Shown here piece by piece: positions 30,813-42,413 of a stretch of DNA of 64,000 bases. The DNA is taken from the NCBI RefSeq assembly GCF_000010405.1, contig NC_009465.1, positions 958,155-1,022,154 on the forward strand, given 5' to 3'. This stretch comes from Candidatus Vesicomyosocius okutanii (GTDB lineage: Bacteria > Pseudomonadota > Gammaproteobacteria > PS1 > Pseudothioglobaceae). Every line of letters starts with the position of its first letter. The first letter of the stretch is position 1. The notes beneath the pieces were generated by a model. The model had not been told where the DNA came from. It searched no databases and saw only the letters and a list, made by a program, of their open reading frames with translations. Position numbers and translations under genes: made by a program.

Positions 30813-31229
30813 TCAACACTTTTTACCACGCATTTTGTTAATCATTTGCAATTGTGCCATGGACTCAGAAAGTGCTGCTTGTGTTGCTGAAATATCTTGA
30901 GTATCGATTGAATTATCCATTTCATCTTGCGCACGTTGTTTGGCCTCTAATACCTTAAATTCATCTAAGTCATTTGCTCTAATTGCAGTATCAGAAAAAA
31001 TAGTAACAACATCTGGCTGAACTTCTACAATTCCACCAGAAACATAAATTGACTCTATGCCTTTATCGGTTTCTATTCTAACTTCACCTGGTTTTAATAT
31101 TGATAAAAGTGCCGTATGTTTTGGGTAAATACCCAGCTCTCCTGTAGATGCAGGAGCAAATACACACAATACCTCACCAGAATAAAGAGATTCTGTTGCA
31201 CTAACAACATCAACATGAATGGTCGACAT
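30813..31229 (-). CDS. atpC: ATP synthase epsilon subunit
   Basis: F1 central-stalk subunit, 138 residues. The N-terminal beta-sandwich is recognised by HVDVVSATESLYSGE and GELGIYPKHTALLSILKPGE, followed by the IYVSGGIVEVQPDVVTIFSD segment and a C-terminal helical hairpin. It is the last gene of the operon and starts immediately after the atpD stop. Confidence 0.96.
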   Translation of the reverse strand: MSTIHVDVVSATESLYSGEVLCVFAPASTGELGIYPKHTALLSILKPGEVRIETDKGIESIYVSGGIVEVQPDVVTIFSDTAIRANDLDEFKVLEAKQRAQDEMDNSIDTQDISATQAALSESMAQLQMINKMRGKKC

Positions 31230-32624
<1,395 letters not shown>

Positions 32625-32631
32625 TTAAACT

Positions 32632-33498
32632 TTAAACAGCTGTAGCACCACCGCTAACAATCTCAGAAATTTCTTGCGTAATTGCCGCTTGCCTTGCCTT
32701 GTTATAAATCAATTCCAACTCCTTAACCATATCACCTGCATTGTCGGTCGCACTTTTCATTGCAATCATACGTGAAGATTGCTCACAAGAAATATTCTCA
32801 ACCAAACCTTGATACACCAAAGCCTCAATATAACGTACTAATAACGCGCTTAAAACTTCTTGTGCATTAGGTTCATAAATATAGTCCCAATAATGATTTA
32901 TATTGTCTGATTTAATTGATACTATTGGCACTAATTGCATAATTGTTGGTATCTGAATCATGGTATTTTCAAATTTATTATAAGCAACTGATAATTGCTG
33001 TATTTCACCTAAATCAAACCCATCAAGCATGATCTTAATCGTTCCTAATAAGTCATCAAAATGGGGTGAATCTCCTAAATCTGTCAATACAGATTTAACA
33101 TTTAAACCAAAGTTTTTAAAAAATAAAGTTGCTTTCTTACCAATCGTGCAAATGTCAACTTTAATACCATTAGCTTGATATTCAACAACTTGCCTTAAAA
33201 TATATCTAAATAAGTTAGTATTCAAACCACCACACAAACCTCTATCACTCGAAATAATAATAATACCAATGCTCTGAAGTTTTTTAAGACTATTCATATA
33301 AGGATGTTGAAATTCTGAATGCGCATAAGCTAAATGACCAATAATATTAGAAATTTTCTCACAATAAGGTCGTGATTCTAACATTCTATCTTGTGCTTTT
33401 TTCATCTTAGAAGCTGCCACCATTTCCATAGCTGAAGTAATCTTCTGAGTATTTTTAATACTTGAAATTTGCGTTCTAATTTCTTTTCCAACTGCCAT
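32632..33498 (-). CDS. atpG: ATP synthase gamma subunit
   Basis: Rotor stalk of F1, 288 residues. The N-terminal helix ([20 protein letters not shown]) and C-terminal helix ([20 protein letters not shown]) form the coiled coil inside the alpha/beta ring. The [15 protein letters not shown] segment is conserved. It sits between atpA and atpD in standard order. Confidence 0.97.
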   Translation of the reverse strand: MAVGKEIRTQISSIKNTQKITSAMEMVAASKMKKAQDRMLESRPYCEKISNIIGHLAYAHSEFQHPYMNSLKKLQSIGIIIISSDRGLCGGLNTNLFRYILRQVVEYQANGIKVDICTIGKKATLFFKNFGLNVKSVLTDLGDSPHFDDLLGTIKIMLDGFDLGEIQQLSVAYNKFENTMIQIPTIMQLVPIVSIKSDNINHYWDYIYEPNAQEVLSALLVRYIEALVYQGLVENISCEQSSRMIAMKSATDNAGDMVKELELIYNKARQAAITQEISEIVSGGATAV

Positions 33499-33511
33499 TA
33501 TCTACCTTATT

Positions 33512-35053
33512 CTACCAAGTATAGTTTGTTTTAAAATCATCAATTGCTACTTGTAATTCATTTGAAATCTTATCATTATAATTACCTATTTCATTAATCC
33601 TATTCATTAATGATACTTGGTTTACCTTCATATAAGCAATTAGTGATACTTCAAAATCAACTATTTTATTTACCTCAATATCGTCTAATAAACCCGAATT
33701 AGCAGAAAACAATAAAGTCGCCATTTCAGCAATTGATAAAGGTGAATATTGATTTTGCTTCATTAACTCAGTAACACGCTGACCACGATCAATTTGAGCT
33801 TTAGTTTCTACATCAAGGTCAGAAGAAAATTGTGCAAAAGCCACTAATTCTCTATATTGCGCTAAATCAAGACGAATGCCACCGCCTAATTTTTTAATAA
33901 TATTGGTTTGTGCTGCACCACCCACACGTGATACTGATAAACCCACATTAATCGCTGGACGAATGCCCGCATTAAACAAATCTGTTTCTAAAAAAATTTG
34001 ACCATCTGTAATTGAAATAACATTAGTAGGCACAAATGCTGACACATCACCACCTTGGGTTTCAATAATTGGTAATGCTGTTAAAGAACCTGTTTGTCCT
34101 TTAACTTTACCATTGGTCATCTTTTCTACATAATCTGCATTAACACGTGAAGCACGCTCAAGTAGGCGTGAATGTAAATAAAATACATCGCCCGGATAAG
34201 CCTCACGTCCTGGAGGACGTTTAAGCAACAAAGAAACCTCACGATAAGCCCAGGCTTGTTTAGTTAAATCATCATAAACAATCAGTACATCTTCACCTCG
34301 ATCACGAAAATACTCAGCCATAGCACATCCTGCATAAGGTGCAATATATTGTAGAGCTGGAGAAACTGCAGCACCTGCAACAACAATAATAGTATTTGCC
34401 AATGCACCATATTCTTCCAATTTACGTACAACTGTAGCTACTGATGAGTCTTTTTGACCAATAGCAACATATACACAACGAATACCACTGTCTCTTTGAT
34501 TAATAATTGCATCAATCGCTACCGCTGTTTTACCTGTTTGACGATCACCAATAATTAGCTCTCGCTGACCACGACCCACTGGCACCATTGCATCAATCGC
34601 TTTAATACCAGTTTGAATAGGCTGATCTACTGATTTACGATCAATCACGCCAGGTGCCATTACTTCTAACGGACGTACGCCTTGAGCATCAATATCACCC
34701 TTACCGTCAATAGCCTTACCTAGAGGATTAACTACTCTACCTAACATAGCCTCACCAACAGGCACTTCAACTAAACGATTAGTACATTTAACAATATCAC
34801 CTTCTAAAATATGTAAATAATCTCCTAGAATAACTGCACCGACACTATCTTGTTCTAAGTTAAGCGCCATACCAAAGGTATTATTTGAAAATTCAATCAT
34901 CTCACCAAATTGTACATCGCCCAAACCATGAATACGGACAATACCATCACTCACACTAACCACACTACCCTCTGTACGTGCCTCAGCGGTAAAATCAAAC
35001 CCTTCTATTTGCTTTTTAATTAAATCACTGATTTCATGAGCGTTTAATTGCAT
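33512..35053 (-). CDS. atpA: ATP synthase alpha subunit
   Basis: Regulatory nucleotide-binding F1 subunit of 513 residues. The P-loop is GDRQTGKTA. The arginine finger lies in the [14 protein letters not shown] segment. The [23 protein letters not shown] stretch is typical. It starts with ATG at 35053, 26 bases after atpH. Confidence 0.98.
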   Translation of the reverse strand: MQLNAHEISDLIKKQIEGFDFTAEARTEGSVVSVSDGIVRIHGLGDVQFGEMIEFSNNTFGMALNLEQDSVGAVILGDYLHILEGDIVKCTNRLVEVPVGEAMLGRVVNPLGKAIDGKGDIDAQGVRPLEVMAPGVIDRKSVDQPIQTGIKAIDAMVPVGRGQRELIIGDRQTGKTAVAIDAIINQRDSGIRCVYVAIGQKDSSVATVVRKLEEYGALANTIIVVAGAAVSPALQYIAPYAGCAMAEYFRDRGEDVLIVYDDLTKQAWAYREVSLLLKRPPGREAYPGDVFYLHSRLLERASRVNADYVEKMTNGKVKGQTGSLTALPIIETQGGDVSAFVPTNVISITDGQIFLETDLFNAGIRPAINVGLSVSRVGGAAQTNIIKKLGGGIRLDLAQYRELVAFAQFSSDLDVETKAQIDRGQRVTELMKQNQYSPLSIAEMATLLFSANSGLLDDIEVNKIVDFEVSLIAYMKVNQVSLMNRINEIGNYNDKISNELQVAIDDFKTNYTW

Positions 35054-35079
35054 AGTAATTCCTCTTTAAATTCTAATAA

Positions 35080-35631
35080 TTAGTGTGTTTTTGATAAACG
35101 CAAACCTAGCTCGTCCACCCGAGCTTTTATTGAGATATCAATAACTTTATCACCGTCTTTAATAATAACACCACCTACTAAATCTTTATCTACGACAATG
35201 TCAATGCTTACTGTTTTATTATATTGATTCATTAAATCGCTTACAATTTGTTCTTTTTCAGATTTACTTAACTGATAAGAACTAATGATAGTAAATATTT
35301 TAATATTATTTGTTATGTTAATCAAACTTTCAAACAAGGTTGCGATACTTGGCAAAATACCAATACGATTATTATCTAATAACACACTAATAAACATCGC
35401 TTCATGCGCGTCTAATTCTCTATTTAATATTGACATAAGCAATGCTTTAATAGTACTTAATTTATCTTGTTCTAAAATATTAGGAGAAGCAATCAATCTA
35501 CGCATCTTCTTATCAAGAAGTAAATACGCTCCTACATCTAAAACCATCTTCCACTGTAAATGCGAATTATCCTGCTGTGCTAATTCAAAAATTGCATTAG
35601 CGTAAGGTTTGGCAATAACAGCTAATTTCAT
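35080..35631 (-). CDS. atpH: ATP synthase delta subunit
   Basis: Joins F1 to the peripheral stalk. The protein has 183 residues, with IAKPYANAIFELAQQ at the N-terminus and the C-terminal VDKDLVGGVIIKDGDKVIDISIK signature. It is divergent, as usual for this subunit, but its position between atpF and atpA is decisive. Confidence 0.94.
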   Translation of the reverse strand: MKLAVIAKPYANAIFELAQQDNSHLQWKMVLDVGAYLLLDKKMRRLIASPNILEQDKLSTIKALLMSILNRELDAHEAMFISVLLDNNRIGILPSIATLFESLINITNNIKIFTIISSYQLSKSEKEQIVSDLMNQYNKTVSIDIVVDKDLVGGVIIKDGDKVIDISIKARVDELGLRLSKTH

Positions 35632-35637
35632 AGCTAA

Positions 35638-36111
35638 TTACGACAGTGATTCTGACAATTTACCTAACATTTGTTGATGTAACTTAACATCAACCTCCTT
35701 ATCAAGTACCGCATTAACACCTTGTATAACCAAATCAGACACTTGATTCTTTAGCTCATTACGAACACAAATTGTATCTTGTTCGAGCTGCGCTTGCGCT
35801 TGCTCCTTTACCTTACCTGCTTCTTTTAAGGCGATATATTTTGCATCTTCAACCATATTTAATGCCTGACGAGTAGCATTTGCAATAATCTCAGCCGCTA
35901 GACTTTTAGATTGATTAATAATTTCCTTAGCTTTAATTTGCGCTTCTGCTTTCTCAAAACGACCACGCTCTGCTGCTAATAAACCACCTTCAATACGTTT
36001 TTGACGCTCTTCCATAGCCATTACAATAGGTGGCCAAATAAACTTCATACAAAACCAAGTAAACATGGCAAACATGATTAATTGTCCAAACATTGTCAAA
36101 TTAATATTCAT
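35638..36111 (-). CDS. atpF: ATP synthase b subunit
   Basis: Peripheral stalk, 157 residues. It has one N-terminal membrane helix (LIMFAMFTWFCMKFIWPP) followed by a long charged coiled coil starting MEERQKRIEGGL. It lies between atpE and atpH. Confidence 0.96.
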   Translation of the reverse strand: MNINLTMFGQLIMFAMFTWFCMKFIWPPIVMAMEERQKRIEGGLLAAERGRFEKAEAQIKAKEIINQSKSLAAEIIANATRQALNMVEDAKYIALKEAGKVKEQAQAQLEQDTICVRNELKNQVSDLVIQGVNAVLDKEVDVKLHQQMLGKLSESLS

Positions 36112-36146
36112 AACTCAGTCCTTGCATTTCAAATCATTTTTTTATT

Positions 36147-37609
<1,463 letters not shown>

Positions 37610-37645
37610 AATATCTATTCGCCTAATCGAATTTACAAAGTTTAA

Positions 37646-37651
37646 ATTATA
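37646..37651 (-). promoter_or_regulatory. Candidate -10 element of the atp operon
   Basis: TATAAT on the minus strand, 36 bases upstream of the atpI TTG start. No good -35 is at the expected distance, so the element may be weak or activator-dependent. It lies in the 190-base divergent region shared with sqr. Confidence 0.4.
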
Positions 37652-37746
37652 CAGTCTAGCTTATAAAAAAATCGCTTTTTTATGACTTCCAATCAAATAA
37701 ATTACTTCTTAACTAAATATGATTATATAAGCATATTGTGATACAT

Positions 37747-37793
37747 TTGACAAGTATGCGTATTATCAGAATAATTAACTTATTTTTAGGAGA
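37747..37793 (+). promoter_or_regulatory. Strong promoter and Shine-Dalgarno of sqr
   Basis: Perfect -35 TTGACA (37747-37752), 17-base spacer, -10 AATAAT (37770-37775, five of six consensus positions). A near-perfect ribosome-binding site AGGAGA (37788-37793) lies six bases before the ATG. The strength of both elements suggests high constitutive expression of sqr. Confidence 0.75.
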
Positions 37794-37799
37794 GATTAT

Positions 37800-39086
37800 A
37801 TGTCTCATGTTGTTGTTATAGGCGCAAGCACAGGCGGATTGCCTTTTGCTTACGATATTAAAAAAACATTAGGAAAAGATCATCAGGTAACGGTTATTTC
37901 CAATAATCCAAACTTTAACTTTATCCCTTCAAACCCTTGGTTAGCTGTTGGTTGGCGTAGTGAAGAGAATATTAGTTTTTTACTTGAACCTCATTTAAAA
38001 CGCAAAGATATTGAGCTTATTATTGGCGAAGCTAGTGAAATCAAACCTAATGACAACCAAGTTATAGTTGGTAACCAAGTTATAAACTATGATTATTTAG
38101 TGCTAGCTACAGGACCTAAACTTGCTTTTGACGAGATTGAAGGTTTAGGTCCTGAAGGTCATAGTGTTTCAATTTGCACTACTGCCCACGCTGAATCAGC
38201 ACGCCAAGAATGGAAAAAGTTTTGTACAAGTGGTGGTGGACCAATTGTTGTAGGCGCTGTACAGGGTGCCTCATGTTTTGGTCCAGCTTATGAATTCGCT
38301 ACCATTATGGATACTGATCTTAAAAAACAAGGTATTCGTGACAAATGTCCTATCACTTTTATTACGGCAGAGCCATATATTGGCCATCTAGGATTGGGTG
38401 GTGTAGGTGACTCAAAAGGTTTATTAGAATCAGAATTTAGACAACGTCATATCAAGTGGATTACTAACGCTAAAGTTACTAATATAGCAACTAATAAAGT
38501 TACGGTAGATCAAGTTAATGATGAAGGAAAAGTAGTTAAAACAATTGAAATAGCCACTCAGTACACTATGATGTTGCCAGCCTTTAAAGGTGTTGATATA
38601 GTTGCAAAATTAGCCGATATAGATACAGGTTTTGTCAATCCCCGTGGATTTGTTATTGTAAATGATTATCAACAATCTCCTGTTAAAGATAATATCTTTT
38701 CAATCGGTGTAAATATTGCTATTCCACCTGTTGAGGAAACGCCTGTAATGTGTGGCACACCAAAAACAGGTTACATGATTGAGTCCATGGTAACCGCTGT
38801 TGTACATAATATTGAAGAAATGATTGCTAATAAAGCACCTACTCATATCCCAACTTGGAATGCTGTTTGTATTGCTGACATGGGTGACACAGGTGTTACC
38901 TTTGTCGCCATGCCCCAAATCCCTCCCAGAAACGTCACCTGGGCCAAAAAAGGTAAAATGATGCATCTTGCTAAAATCGCCTTTGAAAAATTTTTCATTC
39001 GTAATATGAAAACTGGCAATTCTGAACCCGCTTACCAAAAGTACATTTTTAAAATATTAGGAATTGAACGTTTAAAGAAAAAATAA
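37800..39086 (+). CDS. sqr: Sulfide:quinone oxidoreductase
   Basis: Membrane-associated flavoprotein oxidising sulfide to polysulfide/sulfur and reducing ubiquinone. Of 428 residues, the N-terminal FAD site is VVVIGASTGGLPFA and the second nucleotide motif ends LVLATGP. The three catalytic cysteines seen in SQR enzymes map to Cys126 (SICTTAHAE), Cys159 (GASCFGPAYEF) and Cys318 (MCGTPKTGYMIE). The C-terminus is amphipathic and basic (KIAFEKFFIRNMK, GIERLKKK), suited to membrane attachment. It is a single-gene unit, divergent from the ATP synthase operon. This gene makes sulfide an energy source here. Confidence 0.93.
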   Translation: MSHVVVIGASTGGLPFAYDIKKTLGKDHQVTVISNNPNFNFIPSNPWLAVGWRSEENISFLLEPHLKRKDIELIIGEASEIKPNDNQVIVGNQVINYDYLVLATGPKLAFDEIEGLGPEGHSVSICTTAHAESARQEWKKFCTSGGGPIVVGAVQGASCFGPAYEFATIMDTDLKKQGIRDKCPITFITAEPYIGHLGLGGVGDSKGLLESEFRQRHIKWITNAKVTNIATNKVTVDQVNDEGKVVKTIEIATQYTMMLPAFKGVDIVAKLADIDTGFVNPRGFVIVNDYQQSPVKDNIFSIGVNIAIPPVEETPVMCGTPKTGYMIESMVTAVVHNIEEMIANKAPTHIPTWNAVCIADMGDTGVTFVAMPQIPPRNVTWAKKGKMMHLAKIAFEKFFIRNMKTGNSEPAYQKYIFKILGIERLKKK

Positions 39087-39614
39087 GTTTTTAAAAATTA
39101 ATAGTTAATCAACTTAGAAGATCGCTATGAAATTCACAAGCACATAATTTCTTAAAGTGTCAGAAGATAGAAATAAGTTGTTAGATTACTTTTTCTAAAA
39201 GTTCTGTCGCTAGTGGTTGCCGCTAGGTTGACTAAATTTTAAAAGGTATGTCGGATAAAGTTTATACAAAGGTTTGTAATTAATAGCTTGAACATATAAT
39301 ATTGAATATACAAAAACAACTCATAAAATATTCTGATTATAAATATGCTATATCCCTGTCAAATAGATCACACTCATATAATAAGTCAGAACACTCATAA
39401 GATAACTAAAATATATGACTACTAACCATGAATTATAATGAAAAATTACCTCAAAAGAACCATTTTAGAAAACTACTAACACATCAAAATTCAAATATTA
39501 GATAATCATTTTAATTTCATCCATATAATTCATTATTAGATAACTGTATTAACTACTAAATTGAAAAAAACATAAAATGTCTTGTATATTGATATATATA
39601 AGGATTTTAAATTA
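39087..39614. other. Spacer downstream of sqr, probably decayed recN
   Basis: About 530 bases without an intact gene. On the minus strand it lies downstream of the recN N-terminal fossil and is much shorter than the rest of recN would be, so large deletions are implied. A minus-strand stretch near 39180-39240 is briefly open, but no RecN C-terminal motif could be read with confidence. Confidence 0.5.
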
Positions 39615-39768
39615 TTAGATCTTAAGCCACACCATTAACTTTAACTTCAGATTAATCCGCACTAAAGTAGTACAATAATGACTACCTAATATCAATATTA
39701 AAGCTAGACTTACACCAGCCTGTTTCATTTATAAAAACGCTCTTATCTCACCTAAAAAAATCTAACAT
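39615..39768 (-). pseudogene. recN: recN (DNA repair ATPase) N-terminal fossil
   Basis: Just downstream of nadK on the same strand, the usual recN position. From the ATG at 39768 one reads a short start, a stop, then INETGWCKSSFNID. This aligns with the RecN Walker A region TGETGAGKSILID, with the GAGK bases rearranged by small indels. After another shift it continues ILILGSHYCTTLVR, matching RecN LALGxRAxxxLVR. No further RecN motifs survive. The identification rests on two adjacent motifs plus synteny. Confidence 0.65.
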
Positions 39769-39812
39769 TTCAACAACCTAAAAATTTTTAATACTTAACT
39801 AAGAAACATCGA

Positions 39813-40631
39813 CTAAAGTTTGTGACCCCAATGTAATTTAGATCGAATAATCTCAAAATAATTATAATCCTTAGGGTGTAATAAATTAATAAAACTACTG
39901 TGCTGACGCACACAAATATCTTGACCAACTTTGATAACAATCGAGGTTTGCCCATCAAAGCTAACAATAGTACCATCATCTGAATCTTTCACTTGAATCA
40001 TAACTTCACTATCACCTGGAATCAATAAAGGGCGATGACTCATGGTATGTGGACAAATTGACACTAAACCAATAGCATTAACACCTGGATGCATAATAGG
40101 CCCACCACTTGATAATGCATAAGCGGTTGATCCTGTTGGTGTGGTAATAATCAAACCATCGGCACGCTGATTATTAACAAGTTTATTATCAATATAAACA
40201 TCAAACTCAACCATTTTTAAATGTTCTTTCCGATGAATAATCACATCATTTAATGCTAAAAAATTATCTAATATTCTATTATTTTGTTTTATTTGACAAG
40301 ACAACAAACAACGTTCTTCTTTAATATACTTACCATCCAAAACTTCTGAAACAATATCAAACATACCTGTTAACGACACATCAGCCAAAAAACCCAACCG
40401 TCCAAGATTAATACCTAAAATAGGGATGTTATTGTCAACAAAACTACGTGCAGTACTAAGTATCGAACCATCTCCACCCACAACAATAATCAAGTCTGCT
40501 TCTTGAATAATACTTTTATTCCCAGATACTACATCTACGTGATAGGTTAATAAAAATTCACTCAATTTAATAGCTGTGTCTTCACTCACAGAATCATTGG
40601 GTTTAGTAATAATACCAATTGTCTTAAACAT
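39813..40631 (-). CDS. nadK: NAD kinase
   Basis: Phosphorylates NAD to NADP. Of 272 residues, the GGDGS motif is in LIIVVGGDGSILSTAR, followed by NLGRLGFLADV and the NE/D-type substrate loop RADGLIITTPTGSTAYALSSGGP. It is divergent from grpE, the common gammaproteobacterial neighbour, across a 135-base gap. Confidence 0.96.
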   Translation of the reverse strand: MFKTIGIITKPNDSVSEDTAIKLSEFLLTYHVDVVSGNKSIIQEADLIIVVGGDGSILSTARSFVDNNIPILGINLGRLGFLADVSLTGMFDIVSEVLDGKYIKEERCLLSCQIKQNNRILDNFLALNDVIIHRKEHLKMVEFDVYIDNKLVNNQRADGLIITTPTGSTAYALSSGGPIMHPGVNAIGLVSICPHTMSHRPLLIPGDSEVMIQVKDSDDGTIVSFDGQTSIVIKVGQDICVRQHSSFINLLHPKDYNYFEIIRSKLHWGHKL

Positions 40632-40766
40632 ATTTGTTAATCATTAAGATTAAATTCTTTAAAATAGTCATTTATAGTAAATAATAATTAATTTATTTTA
40701 TAGATAATTTCATTTATTATCTATAAATCAATATTTTTAACAAATATACATGAATTGAGCAACAAA

Positions 40767-41330
40767 ATGACAAAAAAGAAATCAGAAAAAAAGAATCAAG
40801 AAAGAGCTTCAGTAGAAAAAAAAGATATTGAAACCACTACTAAAGTTGACTTGCAAACACCACAAGATGAGGATTTACAAGAACAACTAGCCCAAGCGCA
40901 ACAATCTGCTAAGGATAATTGGGACAAACTTTTAAGGTCTCGAGCAGAAATGGAAAACCTTAAACGCCGGAATGCTAAAGATGTCGAAAATGCACACAAA
41001 TTTGCATTGGATCGTTTTGTCAAAGCATTACTTGAAGTGAAAGACTCATTAAGCATGGGTATTAAAACTGCACAAGAAGAAAAAGCAACTGTTAAACATA
41101 TTGTGGAAGGATTAGAAATGACTGATAAAGTTTTTCTATCAACTCTCAAAAAATTTGGCGTAGAAATGATTAACCCTGAAGGTGAAACTTTTAATCCAGA
41201 ATTACACGAAGCTGTCACCATGGTACCCATGACAGACAAAGACCCAAATTCTGTTTTAGAAGTTGTACAATTTGGATTTACTTTAAATGAACGCTTAGTT
41301 CGCCCAGCAATGGTCGTTGTTGTTCAATAG
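40767..41330 (+). CDS. grpE: Nucleotide exchange factor GrpE
   Basis: Releases ADP from DnaK. The charged N-terminal tail and long coiled coil ([39 protein letters not shown]) lead to the C-terminal beta-wing with [23 protein letters not shown] at 40755 would add four residues; the ATG at 40767 is preferred, giving 187 residues. dnaK and dnaJ do not follow; the next kilobase holds no intact gene. Confidence 0.95.
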   Translation: MTKKKSEKKNQERASVEKKDIETTTKVDLQTPQDEDLQEQLAQAQQSAKDNWDKLLRSRAEMENLKRRNAKDVENAHKFALDRFVKALLEVKDSLSMGIKTAQEEKATVKHIVEGLEMTDKVFLSTLKKFGVEMINPEGETFNPELHEAVTMVPMTDKDPNSVLEVVQFGFTLNERLVRPAMVVVVQ

Positions 41331-41381
41331 ACAACAAACTTATAACTTTACAAAAATTAGAGGATCCTTAAATGGATACTG

Positions 41382-41459
41382 ATAAAATAAAATAAAATAA
41401 AATAAAATAAAATAAAATAAAATAAAATAAAATAAAATAAAATAAAATAAAATAAAATA
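41382..41459 (+). repeat. Pentanucleotide microsatellite (TAAAA)n, about 15 copies
   Basis: Fifteen perfect TAAAA units plus partial units, 78 bases without interruption, 51 bases after the grpE stop. Immediately before it is ATGGATACTGAT with AGAGGATCC upstream, a start-like context that stops in the first repeat. TAA recurs in all three frames, so nothing is translated through it. Confidence 0.98.
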
Positions 41460-42064
41460 CATGACAAACTTTTTATATTAGTATTACACATACTAAGATT
41501 AGGCTTGATTGAACAGTTAACAACTATATTTAAAATAATTTAATACCAATATATATTACACATGTTGCTGCTAAGCTACTTTAACCAACTCAATATTACT
41601 ATTACTCTAACTTAGTCGAATAGTCTACTGATAATATATCCCTAATTGATAATAAGATTAGTGAAACAAGAAGACAGAGTAATAAACATATGTTGTTAAT
41701 TTTATTTAAATAAATATTCTTATTATGAGCAAATAGTAAAAAACTTATTCAATAAAATTTCAACGTAATCTCTATTAATATTGGAAATAATAAAAACTAG
41801 TCTTTTAAGTTAAGAGTGAATAATAACATAAATCAAAATGCAATATAAACTAACACTGATTTCTTTAAATCAAAAGAAGTAATAGCATAAGATAAAAGAC
41901 TATTGAAAAATTGAAAAAAAATATTCAAATATACACATACAAACAATATACAAAATTAACTTTAGAACAATATATTAAGAATAAACTAACAATTATAAAA
42001 CTATGATATTCTTTAAAAAATGACGATTTCTATATCTTTGTAACTCGATTAACCATAATTATAA
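41460..42064. other. Non-coding spacer after the microsatellite
   Basis: About 600 AT-rich bases with dense stops in all frames that I checked. No recognisable gene fragment, tRNA or strong hairpin was seen. Absence of dnaK, the expected gene after grpE, was checked: no GIDLGTTNS-like string is present. Confidence 0.5.
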
Positions 42065-42333
42065 AAATAAAAGTTGCAATACTTACGATTATTTTTTTAA
42101 CAACAAATCCAAAAACAAGTCTATCTTTAATTAATTTAACTCCTTCTAGTGTAGCACATTATGATACCTATCTATAAATAATCCATTATTAATATAAAAA
42201 CAACCAAATCACACCTATAAATGAAATAAAAGAACTAAAACTTAACTATCCACCTGGCATTGTTTTATTTAATAAAGATGATAAAATCACTAGTATTTAT
42301 AGATATAAAACTTCCATTTTCAAGAAATATTGA
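42065..42333 (+). pseudogene. Possible exported thioredoxin-like protein fossil
   Basis: Upstream of dsbD, one frame reads VAILTIIFLTTNPKTSLSLI (about 42073 onward), which looks like a signal peptide, then stops. From 42220 another frame reads NEIKELKLNYPPGIVLFNKD and then KITSIYRYKTSIF before a stop. This resembles the region after the cis-proline of thioredoxin-fold proteins such as SoxW (YTPxLVFF). The CxxC part is missing. The assignment is a guess from pattern and from the DsbD neighbour. Confidence 0.4.
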
Positions 42334-42413
42334 TATTCGTAAATAATATTTACTTGTTATAATTAAGCATACAATATATTAAAAATTGCAATTGATTCTT
42401 CTATAAAAGAAAC

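Noticed and set aside
39190..39250. Plus-strand SVASG-like string as a RecN C-terminal (VASGGELSR) fossil
   Set aside because: It is on the strand opposite to the recN N-terminal fossil and nadK, and only five residues match.
41382..41459. Microsatellite as a CRISPR or translational phase switch
   Set aside because: It is a pure 5-base repeat without spacers, and stops occur in all three frames, so no reading frame can be switched through it.
41331..42413. dnaK or dnaJ remnant after grpE
   Set aside because: No GIDLGTTNS, nucleotide-binding or J-domain motif could be read in any frame inspected.
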